Below are positions 33,601 through 40,917 of a DNA stretch of 64,000 nt, piece after piece. Position 1 is the stretch's first letter, and every line of letters begins with the position of its first letter. The notes beneath the pieces are model-generated. The model ran no database searches. It was not told where the DNA came from and saw only the letters and a program-made list of their open reading frames with translations. Source of the stretch: UBA4810 sp002479215 (lineage in GTDB: Bacteria > Desulfobacterota > Syntrophia > Syntrophales > Smithellaceae); NCBI GenBank assembly GCA_049514435.1, contig JBEKVB010000001.1, positions 1 to 64,000 of the forward strand, in the 5' to 3' direction. The position numbers and the translations under genes were made by a program.

Positions 33601-34812
33601 AATGACCAAGTCTGCTTTGATAATGCGGCCGATAAATTTACGTCCCGATCCGGTAGTGCCGACACCGAGAAAAATAAAATTACAATCGTTTTTTCGGCTG
33701 ATATTTTCGATAGCCTCCAATAGAGCCTGCATCGCTTGCACCGGTTGGCCGGAAGTAAGTGTGTAAATGCCGATGAGCACGTCGTTATTTTCGTTGATTA
33801 AAACTGCTTTGGTACTGGTGGAACCTATATCTATACCGAGATATACTTCCTGTTTGTTTTTTAACTGTGCATAAACATTTACCTCAATGGCCACATGATT
33901 GTTTTTCGGTGCATAGAGATAACTCTCAGCGCTTTTAAATTCAGGATATTTCGACAGCGACAACCGCAGGGGCGGGTAGCTATAGTGCTTTTCTTTCTGC
34001 TCTTTTTGGAAAAGATCATCCCATCCGTTTATTGCCAACTGCTGAGGAGTTGATTCCTCCAAATAAAGAAGCGCGGCGCCGATTGCTCCGTAAAGATGGC
34101 TATGTTCATCGATAATGGGCTCTGTCTGTAAAAGATTGCGGAAATGTTTAACTACGGCCTGATTCATGGAAACACCGCCGGCAAGTATCAACGGAGTTTT
34201 GATGTTTTGATCGGGCATTAATGTGTCGATGACATTTTTGGCGAGCCCCTCGCAGAGACCGTCGCTGATCTGGCTTATGGAATAACCTTCCTGCTGGGCG
34301 TGGATCAGGTCGGTCTTGGCAAATACGGCGCAGCGCGTCGCGATTTTTGGTGAAGTTTCATGGTTGCAGAAGGCAATGGAACTCAGTGTATCGATACTCT
34401 TGAGGTTGAGCCGTTTGGCCTGCTGATCGAGAAAACTGCCGGTCCCGGCCGCGCAGGAGGAGTTGGAGCGGTAGCGTTCATAATCGCCCTGATCAGTAAA
34501 CGTAATAAGGCCGAAATTCTCACCACCGACAAACAGGATGCTGCCCACTTCCCGGTGATACTTTTTTACCGCGGCAATAATAGAAATCTGCATGTCGTAA
34601 CGGGAAACACCGGTTAAAATTTCGGGACCGGAAAGGGTCATGGCCATTCCGCCCACCCGGTGAATATCAATACTATCGAGCATAGAGTGTAGGGTTTCAC
34701 TGATTGCCCCTTGATGAAACTGATAAGAAGAGTTAATCACCGTTCCGTTCTCATCAAGGATGACCACCGAAAGAGCGACCGAACCGATATCTATTCCCAC
34801 AATGTGCAGCAT
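30601..34812 (-). CDS. Giant acyl-CoA dehydratase activase-related protein (two ASKHA domains)
   Basis: Related to the ATP-driven activators of 2-hydroxyacyl-CoA dehydratases and benzoyl-CoA reductases. The 1403 aa contain a first BadF/HgdC-type ATPase domain (1-250; GIDIGS at 6-11, Cys120 in CAAGTGSF), a second one (323-590; GIDIGSTSTKAV, Cys451 in CAAGTGSF), a CxxCxxxC stretch near 615-625, a DUF2229-like region (about 660-1000) and a C-terminal part resembling the dehydratase subunit HgdB. Each activator half carries the Cys that in HgdC dimers ligates the shared 4Fe-4S cluster. No separate dehydratase genes are nearby, so the substrate is unknown. AGAGG precedes the ATG. Confidence 0.88.
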   Translation of the reverse strand: MLHIVGIDIGSVALSVVILDENGTVINSSYQFHQGAISETLHSMLDSIDIHRVGGMAMTLSGPEILTGVSRYDMQISIIAAVKKYHREVGSILFVGGENFGLITFTDQGDYERYRSNSSCAAGTGSFLDQQAKRLNLKSIDTLSSIAFCNHETSPKIATRCAVFAKTDLIHAQQEGYSISQISDGLCEGLAKNVIDTLMPDQNIKTPLILAGGVSMNQAVVKHFRNLLQTEPIIDEHSHLYGAIGAALLYLEESTPQQLAINGWDDLFQKEQKEKHYSYPPLRLSLSKYPEFKSAESYLYAPKNNHVAIEVNVYAQLKNKQEVYLGIDIGSTSTKAVLINENNDVLIGIYTLTSGQPVQAMQALLEAIENISRKNDCNFIFLGVGTTGSGRKFIGRIIKADLVIDEITAHARAAYELDNLADTIIEIGGQDSKFTTMKNGMVTSSVMNNVCAAGTGSFIEEQAIKLDVPLTEYAERAINTPAPISSDRCTVFMERDINNYLTEGYSVDEVLASVLHSVCENYLAKVAVEANIGERICFQGATARNKALIAAFEHRLKKPIFVSQFCHLTGALGSALILAENAVKNSEFRGLSLYKKSIPVENEICELCHNNCKINKVAVQGETVAFGFLCGRDYDTKHYVGPAKRHYELIKERNKVFLTTKKQSPFKKPVKIGIPNALYLAEEMPLWKHFFATLDVETITDDNFKNAVKSGKKISGAEFCAPMNAFFGHVQNLVDKCDYVFLPIYLEATKPKEEAYRYYCYYTQFAATLAAGIKSLHLKNKAIMPVIDHHSFQSRIEMFSLLKPILKASYWEIYNAYEAALSFYNEGLENIINIYEREMPRSDDISVALLGRPYSLLQNTMNKGIPDILSNLNIKAFYQDMLPIDNNDLSEIDPLLKRLHWNYAAIILKAALYAAHTPGLYPVYVTSFKCGPDSFTIEYFKRIMDKYGKPYLILELDEHDSNVGYETRIEAAVRSFRNHDKNKTLRLVSSRVLPLNSESVNRIKNKTLLFPDFDPLNSKLIEAVFIKEGIDARLAPLTEKVIQRGLRTNTGQCLPVNLIAQSYMDYIEENILDPAQTAVWCFESHVACNIRMFPQLIKGIMESTGNGLEKVEVYVGEISMEDISIQASIEAYFAYMFGGMLRKIGCKIRPYEKEKGMTDKVMAQSLNILYNTLLGGRNKDDDVAKVMSLFKKIETLPEKRPKVAIFGDLYARDNDIFNQNLIHCIEEYGGEVITTPFNEFAKIIANPYMRRWFLEGEFLDVIYTKTLIALVNQLEKSYYKLFNELLNEPSLGTDIHYKEIYDVFNVKVQQCGESADNLLKIAALVRHYPDISLFVQTNPAFCCAGLITEAMAPRIEEYTGIPVVTLNYDGTGKNINQKIRPYIKFPRKNYTAKYFYPRHQAQP

Positions 34813-34990
34813 AAATTTGATACCTCTGATTTTTAGAGGAAAATCATGCCGCTTTTCTCATCACTCGTCAACTGTGAACTTTGGGCATGATCAAGCGCAA
34901 ATTAATGTTTCTGTTGCTTAATGCTGCCTGTTTATTGATTAAAAAAATATTGTCAGTTGTCTCATTTAAAGAACAGGTGATCTGAATTTA

Positions 34991-36370
34991 TTACCACTTG
35001 ATCTTATGTAAAATTTTTATCAGGAAGCTTTTGTTGGGATACGTTAAGGCTAAGGGATTAATTTTGCTGGAGCTTTGAAGGATGCTTTTAAAATGAGTAA
35101 ATGTGTTGAAACTGGCTTTTCCGTGGTAGGAGCCCATCCCGCTTGCACCCACTCCCCCAAAAGGTAGAAAATGAGATACAAAATGAAAGATAGTATTGTT
35201 AATAGCGCCGCCGCCGTAAGAAATTTCTTCGGTGATCTTTTTTTGCACCGACTGCTCATCGCTGAACAGATAAAGCGCCAAAGGTTTCGGCCGTTCATTA
35301 ATTTTTCGGATTATATCATCAAGGTTGGAGTATATAAGTAGCGGCAAAACAGGTCCGAATATTTCATCGCGCATAACCGGTTCATTCCATTCCACAGGAT
35401 AAAAAATTGTGGGCTCGATATAACGGTCAGCCGGATGGGCATTTCCGCCGTAGATAATTTTTTTGGTGTCGAGCAGAGCGCTTAGGCGCTGAAAGTGCCG
35501 GTCGTTGATTATCCGGCAATACCGTGGATGAACCGCCGCGTTTTCACCATAAAAATCACGTATCGCTTTTTTTAATTCTTCCACAAATTTATCTTTTCGC
35601 TTGGTATGAATCAGAACATAATCCGGAGCTATACAGGTTTGCCCGGCATTGATGAATTTTCCCCAGGCAATTTTACGTGCTGCGTGAGTAAGATTGGCGT
35701 CTTCATGCACAATCGCCGGGCTTTTGCCGCCCAACTCCAGTGTGAGTGGAGTCAAATTCTTGGCTGCCGCACTCATCACGATTTTACCTACGGAGGCGTT
35801 GCCGGTATAGAATATGTAATCTACTGGCAAATCCAAAAGCGCCTGTGTTTCCGTTGCGCCGCCCTGCACTACATGCAAATATTCTTTAGGGAAAGCATTA
35901 TTAATGATTTTTTCCATTACGGCCGCAGTGCTTACTGAAATTTCCGATGGTTTAAGAATCGCCGTGTTTCCGGCCGCAATCGTGCCGACCAGCGGAGTCA
36001 TAAGAAGCTGAAACGGGTAATTCCAGGGAGCTATGATCAGCGTCACGCCATAGGGCTCTTTCTGCACGTAACTTTTAGAAGGTAAAAGAAAAACCGGAGT
36101 TTCGACTTTTTCGGGCTTAGCCCACGAGTGAAGATTGCCCAGGGCATATTTGATCTCATCATACACTCCGGAGATCTCTGTGGCATAACCATCTACTGAG
36201 ACTTTGTGGAGGTCTTCATATATAGCGTTTAACGCTTCTTCCTCATGCGCCTCGATAATGTTTTTAAGTTTAGTTAGCGCTTCGATGCGGAAGTTAAGGT
36301 CCCGCGTATGCCCCGACCGAAAGAATTCTTTTTGTGATTTAAATAGTCCGGCGAAGGAGTTTTTTTCCAT
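34991..36370 (-). CDS. Aldehyde dehydrogenase, class 3-like
   Basis: It oxidises an aldehyde to an acid with NAD(P)+. The 459 aa have oxyanion Asn116 (IAPWNYPFQL), general base Glu212 (LELGGKSP) and nucleophile Cys246 (NAGQTCIAPDY). The C-terminal stretch (LPFGGVGASGMGSYHG) is typical. The length and the hydrophobic C-terminal end fit the class 3/fatty-aldehyde group, so long-chain aldehydes are possible substrates. GGGAGG lies 5 nt before the ATG. Confidence 0.93.
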   Translation of the reverse strand: MEKNSFAGLFKSQKEFFRSGHTRDLNFRIEALTKLKNIIEAHEEEALNAIYEDLHKVSVDGYATEISGVYDEIKYALGNLHSWAKPEKVETPVFLLPSKSYVQKEPYGVTLIIAPWNYPFQLLMTPLVGTIAAGNTAILKPSEISVSTAAVMEKIINNAFPKEYLHVVQGGATETQALLDLPVDYIFYTGNASVGKIVMSAAAKNLTPLTLELGGKSPAIVHEDANLTHAARKIAWGKFINAGQTCIAPDYVLIHTKRKDKFVEELKKAIRDFYGENAAVHPRYCRIINDRHFQRLSALLDTKKIIYGGNAHPADRYIEPTIFYPVEWNEPVMRDEIFGPVLPLLIYSNLDDIIRKINERPKPLALYLFSDEQSVQKKITEEISYGGGAINNTIFHFVSHFLPFGGVGASGMGSYHGKASFNTFTHFKSILQSSSKINPLALTYPNKSFLIKILHKIKW

Positions 36371-36482
36371 TTTGACCTCCCTTGGGGTTATTAAGTTGGC
36401 CGATTACTTTTGGGGAATATATGCTTGAGTCATATTATAGTCAAGCTAACAGCAATAGACGGTTAAACATAATGTTATCACC

Positions 36483-36635
36483 AGAGAGCTTATTTATACC
36501 GGAATCACCCGCGCGCGAAAAGAAGTGGATATATGGGCGAGTGAAGATTTATTGGCCGGGGCGATTTTAAGAGGTATTTCCCGTCAATCCGGTCTGGCCG
36601 ACGCTCTGCGAAATCCCAAACATGAACATATTTGA
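36483..36635 (+). pseudogene. Remnant of a RecD-type helicase (C-terminal about 50 codons)
   Basis: One frame reads RELIYTGITRARKEVDIWAS and continues to RQSGLADALR before a TGA at 36633. This matches the conserved C-terminal block of RecD/RecD2 (exonuclease V alpha chain): the R-E-L-x-Y-T-x-x-T-R-A-R helicase motif VI and the following S-G-L-A tail. An in-frame stop lies upstream at 36456, and no other RecD sequence is seen between here and the aldehyde dehydrogenase gene, so it is a truncated leftover. The rest of this 426-nt gap holds only a promoter. Confidence 0.8.
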
Positions 36636-36711
36636 TAATATGATTTTATTACAACAACTTATAAACCTGCGGGCATTTCATTTTTTCCTTTAAATAGTCC
36701 ATCTATAAACC

Positions 36712-36740
36712 TTGACAATTATAATGCAATCCATTAGCTT
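36712..36740 (+). promoter_or_regulatory. Promoter candidate for the PTS genes
   Basis: TTGACA (36712-36717), 17 nt, TAGCTT (36735-36740), about 57 nt before the IIA start codon. The -35 box is perfect and the -10 box weak. Confidence 0.5.
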
Positions 36741-36796
36741 ACCGCTTTAAATTTAAGAGTCTGGCTGAAAAGAGCTTCAAGGGGGATAATATAATA

Positions 36797-37207
36797 ATGA
36801 TCGGTGTGCTTATTACTACGCACGGAAACCTGGGCAATGAGTTGATTAAGGCAGCACAGTTAATTAAAGGGCCGCTGAATGATATATTGCATGTTAGTAT
36901 CGATCAGACAAAAGACTTGGAAGAGATAAAAAAAGAAATCGGCAATGCCATAAAGAAGCTGGACAAAGGCAGGGGCGTTTTGATTCTGACAGACCTTTTT
37001 GGCGGGACGCCTTCCAATATTTCGCTTTCTTTTATGAAAGAAGGGAAAGTCGAAGTTCTTACCGGAGTTAATTTACCAATGTTGCTCAAATTGTCGGAAT
37101 TAAAAGAAGAGATGAATTTGCGGGAATTTGCCTGCTTTATTAAAGAATACGGGCAAAAAAATATTTCCCTGGCCAGTGAAATTTTAAGCAAAAAAGCTCT
37201 CGGGTAA
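36797..37207 (+). CDS. PTS mannose-family IIA domain protein
   Basis: A stand-alone EIIA of the mannose/sorbose family (136 aa). It carries the phosphoryl-acceptor His9 in TTHGNLG and the conserved DLFGGTPSN loop (65-73). In mannose-family PTS it receives phosphate from HPr and passes it to IIB. Neither EI nor HPr genes are in the window. It is followed 4 nt later by IIB. In deltaproteobacteria such systems are often regulatory rather than transport systems. Confidence 0.9.
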   Translation: MIGVLITTHGNLGNELIKAAQLIKGPLNDILHVSIDQTKDLEEIKKEIGNAIKKLDKGRGVLILTDLFGGTPSNISLSFMKEGKVEVLTGVNLPMLLKLSELKEEMNLREFACFIKEYGQKNISLASEILSKKALG

Positions 37208-37211
37208 TCAA

Positions 37212-37724
37212 TTGGCTCAAGATCTGAATATAGCCCTGGTTCGGGTTGACAACAGGCTTGTCCACGGCCAAATATTAGAGGCATGGGTGCCGTATATCAA
37301 GGCACAATGCATTATCGTTGTAGATGACAATATATCGGGAGATGTCTTTAGTGAAACCGTGATCAGAATGGCCGTGCCCAGTGAAATCGAATTAATTATT
37401 AACTCTGTCGATGATTTTGCCCAAAATTATATTTTCGCTCATGATGGCGGTAAAAAAACAATTGTGTTGTTCAGTAATATAGCCGATGTTTGCCGAGCTT
37501 TTAATTTAGGCTTTCATTTTGATAAATTGAATATCGGTAATATTCATAATGAAGAATATAAAATTTGTTGCTCCCCTTCCGTTTTTTTATGTGATAAGGA
37601 AATACGGGATATTGTAACGCTTTTGGAAAAAGCCGGAGTAGTTATTGAGTTAAAACGAGTACCGCGGGAAAGGGCTATTAATATTAGAGAAGCACTTAAA
37701 GATTACTGCAATATCAAGCCATAA
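37212..37724 (+). CDS. PTS mannose/sorbose-family IIB protein
   Basis: The 170 aa carry the acceptor His18 in RVDNRLVHGQI, a hallmark of mannose/sorbose IIB. The start is TTG at 37212, four bases behind the IIA stop. There is no clear ribosome binding site and no nearby ATG, so translation probably depends on coupling to IIA. The fold-typical DDN motif follows near 36-38. The IIC gene comes after a family D repeat. Confidence 0.9.
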   Translation: MAQDLNIALVRVDNRLVHGQILEAWVPYIKAQCIIVVDDNISGDVFSETVIRMAVPSEIELIINSVDDFAQNYIFAHDGGKKTIVLFSNIADVCRAFNLGFHFDKLNIGNIHNEEYKICCSPSVFLCDKEIRDIVTLLEKAGVVIELKRVPRERAINIREALKDYCNIKP

Positions 37725-37737
37725 AATATTGGTATTT

Positions 37738-37830
37738 AATCCCGCGACTTGAAATCCCCCGGCTTCAGCCGGGCAAGAAAGTGCTGTGACCCGCGGGAGG
37801 TCGCCTTGTTTTAGGGAGCCTCCGGCTCCC
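37738..37830 (+). repeat. Family D structured intercistronic repeat, copy 2
   Basis: It lies between IIB and IIC in the direction of transcription. Outer pairing GCGAC/GTCGC encloses a CCCGGC-TTCA-GCCGGG hairpin; a GGGAGCC-TCC-GGCTCCC hairpin ends the unit. It matches 5456-5547 in reverse complement. The bases directly behind it (CGGAGGGGG) form the ribosome binding site of IIC. Confidence 0.82.
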
Positions 37831-37847
37831 ATCGGAGGGGGCTTCAC

Positions 37848-38543
37848 TTGTTTATAAAAATTATTTTAATATCTTTTTGCGGCGGCCTGATCTGTCTTGA
37901 TCGTGTTTTCATTCAGGCGATGATTTCCCGGCCGATTGTAATTGCGCCTTTAATCGGCCTTCTTCTCCACAATCTTTACGCAGGATTGATAATCGGAGCG
38001 TTTGTTGAACTCATTTGGATTGACCGCATACCCGTGGGAACATATATCCCGCCCAATGATTCAATTGTCGCTGTAGTAGCGACTTCCGTAGCGGTAATAG
38101 CCGGTCAAAAATTAGGAGGCGAGTTAACTCAATTAATCGCTCTTTCTATACTCCTGGCCATCCCTTGCGGCATTTTAGCCAAAAAGGTGGATATTCTGAT
38201 CATCAAATCCAACGATATCCTTTCCGACCAAGCGCTGGAAGACGCGAAAAAAAGCAACATTCGCGCGATAGAAAAAAAAGTTTACTTAGGATTAATCAAA
38301 GTATTTTTATTTGACGTGCTTTATCTTCTGGTTGTTCAGACGATCTTCGTAACTTTAATAATCTGGATATATCCGAAATTACCCGCAACTATTATATCAA
38401 CCCTTTCCTTTATGTATTCTTTTTTGCCCCTGCTGGGCATTGCCGTGGCCATGAACACCATCAAACTACGCGGAGCCATCCCCGTTTTTTGCGCCATATT
38501 CCTAATAGTCGCCGTATTTTTGGAATTGTTCCATGTCCTGTGA
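37848..38543 (+). CDS. PTS mannose/sorbose-family IIC protein
   Basis: A membrane permease domain of 231 aa with about seven hydrophobic segments and the family signature LIGLLLHNLYAGLIIGAFVE (36-55). The start is TTG at 37848, with GGAGGGGG seven bases upstream. A IID gene normally follows IIC in mannose-family transporters; here rimI follows and overlaps by 11 nt. The permease may be incomplete or serve signalling. Confidence 0.87.
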   Translation: MFIKIILISFCGGLICLDRVFIQAMISRPIVIAPLIGLLLHNLYAGLIIGAFVELIWIDRIPVGTYIPPNDSIVAVVATSVAVIAGQKLGGELTQLIALSILLAIPCGILAKKVDILIIKSNDILSDQALEDAKKSNIRAIEKKVYLGLIKVFLFDVLYLLVVQTIFVTLIIWIYPKLPATIISTLSFMYSFLPLLGIAVAMNTIKLRGAIPVFCAIFLIVAVFLELFHVL

Positions 38544-39015
38544 AAAAGATGCTCCCCAGGTAACTCTTGATCTGATGAGAGAAACGGACTTGCCGGAAAT
38601 ATTGGCAATTGAAAATGAATCATTTCCTTTGCCCTGGACGGCGGCAATGTTCAGAAAAGAACTGAATAACGCCAATGCCCAATGTCTGACAGCGCGGGTG
38701 AATTTTGGCCCGAAAAGTGTCCTGGGTGCGTATATTATTTTTTGGCTAGTCGCCGATGAAGCTCATTTGCATAATCTCGCGGTAAAAAAAGAATTCAGGA
38801 GGCAGAGCCTGGCTTTCCATCTTTTAAAAGTAATGCAGGAAATAGCAAGGAAAGTTGGAATTAGAGCCCAAACTTTAGAGGTCAGGCCATCCAATACAGC
38901 AGCAATAAAACTTTACGAGAAATGCGGTTTTGTAGTAAAAGGAATAAGACCGCTTTATTACCCGGAAACACATGAAGATGCCTTGATTATGTGGGCGGAC
39001 GTAAAACCCCGTTAG
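38533..39015 (+). CDS. rimI: Ribosomal protein S18-alanine N-acetyltransferase
   Basis: RimI acetylates the N-terminus of S18 with acetyl-CoA. It is a GNAT-fold protein of 160 aa with an N-terminal ENESFPLPWT-type motif (27-36), typical of RimI, and a C-terminal YEKCGFVVKGIRPLYYP block (136-152) that ends the acyl-CoA site. The acetyl-CoA loop reads RRQSLA rather than the usual R/Q-x-x-G-x-G/A, so the first Gly is Ser. The last codons and the stop lie inside a family C element. Confidence 0.9.
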   Translation: MSCEKDAPQVTLDLMRETDLPEILAIENESFPLPWTAAMFRKELNNANAQCLTARVNFGPKSVLGAYIIFWLVADEAHLHNLAVKKEFRRQSLAFHLLKVMQEIARKVGIRAQTLEVRPSNTAAIKLYEKCGFVVKGIRPLYYPETHEDALIMWADVKPR

Positions 39016-39117
39016 AGAACAACGGGTGTTTTCCGAAAAGAATGGCGACTTGTGATCATCCCCTAATAAAAGGGATTCAAAATGCCGACTGGAGGTCGGT
39101 TTCTTCTCTAACGGGGT
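39006..39117 (+). repeat. Family C element (MITE-like) between rimI and pyrK
   Basis: A perfect 13-bp terminal inverted repeat (ACCCCGTTAGAGA at 39006-39018, TCTCTAACGGGGT at 39105-39117) bounds a 112-bp element. Inside are CCGAC-TGGAG-GTCGG and an AT-rich centre. The left repeat supplies the rimI stop codon (TAG). The right end is 9 bp from the pyrK ATG. A diverged copy lies in the alcohol dehydrogenase gene. Confidence 0.88.
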
Positions 39118-39126
39118 AACCGAGAT

Positions 39127-39945
39127 ATGACCAAAGATATTTTCATCGGGGAAATTTCAAATAACGAAGAAATTCAGGGAAACTGCTTTTTGATGAAAGT
39201 AATCTTGCCTGCCTCGTTTTGCGATCCACAACCGGGACAGTTTGTGATGATCAGAATTTCAGGTTTATATGAACCGCTATTGGCACGGCCGATAAGCATA
39301 TATTCTTTTTCTCGCGGAAAAGATTCCTGCGCGATTGAACTTCTCTATTCTGTCGTGGGTAAGGGAACACAAATTCTGGCGGGATTGATCAGTGGGTCAC
39401 AAGTCGAAATCCACGGACCGCTGGGTCGCTGCTTTGAAATCGATGAGGCAAGAAAAAACATTGTTTTTGTCGCCGGAGGAATGGGTATTGCTCCGCTGTC
39501 ACTGCTGACCGAGCATTTATGCGGAGATAAGTGTTTTTCGCAATCGCCGATGACTTTTTACCTGGGCGCTAAAACCGCTAAGGCCGTTGTAGGTTTGGAT
39601 AAACTGCAAAAGCTTTGTTACAATATTAACGTTTGCACCGACGACGGAACTCTGGGAAAAAAAGGATTAGTGACGCAGGCATTTCAAAAAGACATAAAGA
39701 AATATTCGCCGGTAAACACTGCCGTTTACGCCTGTGGGCCGAAGGAAATGCTCAAATCACTGGCAAAAATATTAAGAGGAAGTAACTTCATCTCTCAGGT
39801 GTCGCTGGAAGAACGGATGGCCTGCGGTATTGGCGCATGCCTCGGTTGTGCGGTTGCCGTAAGGGATAATAAAGGGGCCTTAACTTATAAGCGGGTTTGT
39901 GCCGACGGCCCTGTGTTCAATCTGCGTGAAGTTATCTGGCAATAA
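39127..39945 (+). CDS. pyrK: Dihydroorotate dehydrogenase electron-transfer subunit
   Basis: PyrK links PyrD (type 1B) to NAD+. The 272 aa have an FAD-binding barrel with RPISIYS (54-60), an NAD domain with FVAGGMGIAPL (114-124) and a C-terminal 2Fe-2S site with Cys233, 238, 241 and 258. pyrD follows within 12 nt. The direct upstream sequence is the end of a family C element. Confidence 0.95.
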   Translation: MTKDIFIGEISNNEEIQGNCFLMKVILPASFCDPQPGQFVMIRISGLYEPLLARPISIYSFSRGKDSCAIELLYSVVGKGTQILAGLISGSQVEIHGPLGRCFEIDEARKNIVFVAGGMGIAPLSLLTEHLCGDKCFSQSPMTFYLGAKTAKAVVGLDKLQKLCYNINVCTDDGTLGKKGLVTQAFQKDIKKYSPVNTAVYACGPKEMLKSLAKILRGSNFISQVSLEERMACGIGACLGCAVAVRDNKGALTYKRVCADGPVFNLREVIWQ

Positions 39946-39956
39946 TATTGGATACA

Positions 39957-40883
39957 ATGAAAACCAAAACATTGATAAATATGGCCGTGAACTTGGGCAG
40001 GATCCGGCTTAAAAATCCGGTAATGACGGCATCGGGCACCTTTGGTTACGGGGAAGAATACGCCGATTATGTTGACTTAAACCGGATTGGCGCGATTGTT
40101 GTCAAAGGCTTATCGCTGAAACCTCGGTTTGGCAATCCGCCGCCGCGAATAATGGAGACGGCGGGAGGTATGCTCAACGCTATCGGATTGCAGAATATCG
40201 GAGTGGATGCTTTTATTGACGAGAAACTTCACTTCCTGCAAAAATTTGATGTGAAGGTCATCGCCAATATCTACGGTGAGACTTACGCTGAATATATAAA
40301 GGTAGCAAAAAAGTTAAGCATGGCCAAAGGCGTGCATGCTTTGGAAATAAATGTTTCCTGCCCTAACGTAAAAAAGGGGGGGATAAGTTTTGGTTCCGAC
40401 CCGAAAACTGCCGCCCAGGTTACGCACAAAGTAAAAGATGCAACAGGCCTGCCGGTAATTGTGAAGCTTACTCCCAATGTTACGGATATAGCGGCAATTG
40501 CCCAAGCAGTAGAAAAAGCAGGCGCGGATGCCATATCGCTGATCAATACACTGGCCGGTATGTCCGTTGACTTAAAAAAAAGAATGCCGCATTTAAAAAA
40601 TATTGCCGGAGGACTATCCGGCCCGGCAATAAAACCGGTAGCGCTGCGTATGGTTTGGCAGGTCGTCAAAAGAGTTTCCGTGCCCGTGATCGGAATCGGC
40701 GGAATAATGACAGCAGAAGATGCGCTGGAATTTTTAATTTTGGGAGCTAAAGCCGTTCAAATAGGCACCGCCAACTTCATTAATCCCCACGCGACTATAG
40801 ATATTTTGGAGGGGATAAAAAACTATCTACAAAGCAACAAAATAAAAGATATTAACCAAATTATTGGTACATTCCAGCCGTGA
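39957..40883 (+). CDS. pyrD: Dihydroorotate dehydrogenase, class 1B catalytic subunit
   Basis: PyrD oxidises dihydroorotate to orotate in pyrimidine synthesis. From ATG 39957 it is 308 aa; a TTG at 39948 is an alternative, and neither has a clear ribosome binding site. It is an FMN TIM barrel with NPVMTASGTFGYG near the start, catalytic Cys135 in EINVSCPN (class 1) and the IGIGGI and QIGTANF phosphate-binding loops. Adjacent pyrK confirms the NAD-linked 1B type. Confidence 0.95.
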   Translation: MKTKTLINMAVNLGRIRLKNPVMTASGTFGYGEEYADYVDLNRIGAIVVKGLSLKPRFGNPPPRIMETAGGMLNAIGLQNIGVDAFIDEKLHFLQKFDVKVIANIYGETYAEYIKVAKKLSMAKGVHALEINVSCPNVKKGGISFGSDPKTAAQVTHKVKDATGLPVIVKLTPNVTDIAAIAQAVEKAGADAISLINTLAGMSVDLKKRMPHLKNIAGGLSGPAIKPVALRMVWQVVKRVSVPVIGIGGIMTAEDALEFLILGAKAVQIGTANFINPHATIDILEGIKNYLQSNKIKDINQIIGTFQP

Positions 40884-40917
40884 AGTAAAGACGAAAGATA
40901 AATGCAAAGTAACTTCC

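Noticed and set aside
36382..36570. A 62-codon frame overlapping the recD remnant
   Set aside because: The other frame carries the clear RecD motif; this one has no features and no ribosome binding site.
37738..37830. Family D repeat as the end of an IS200/IS605 element
   Set aside because: Hairpins of the CCCGGC/GCCGGG kind occur at such ends, but no tnpA or tnpB remnant is near either copy and the position inside operons suits another explanation.
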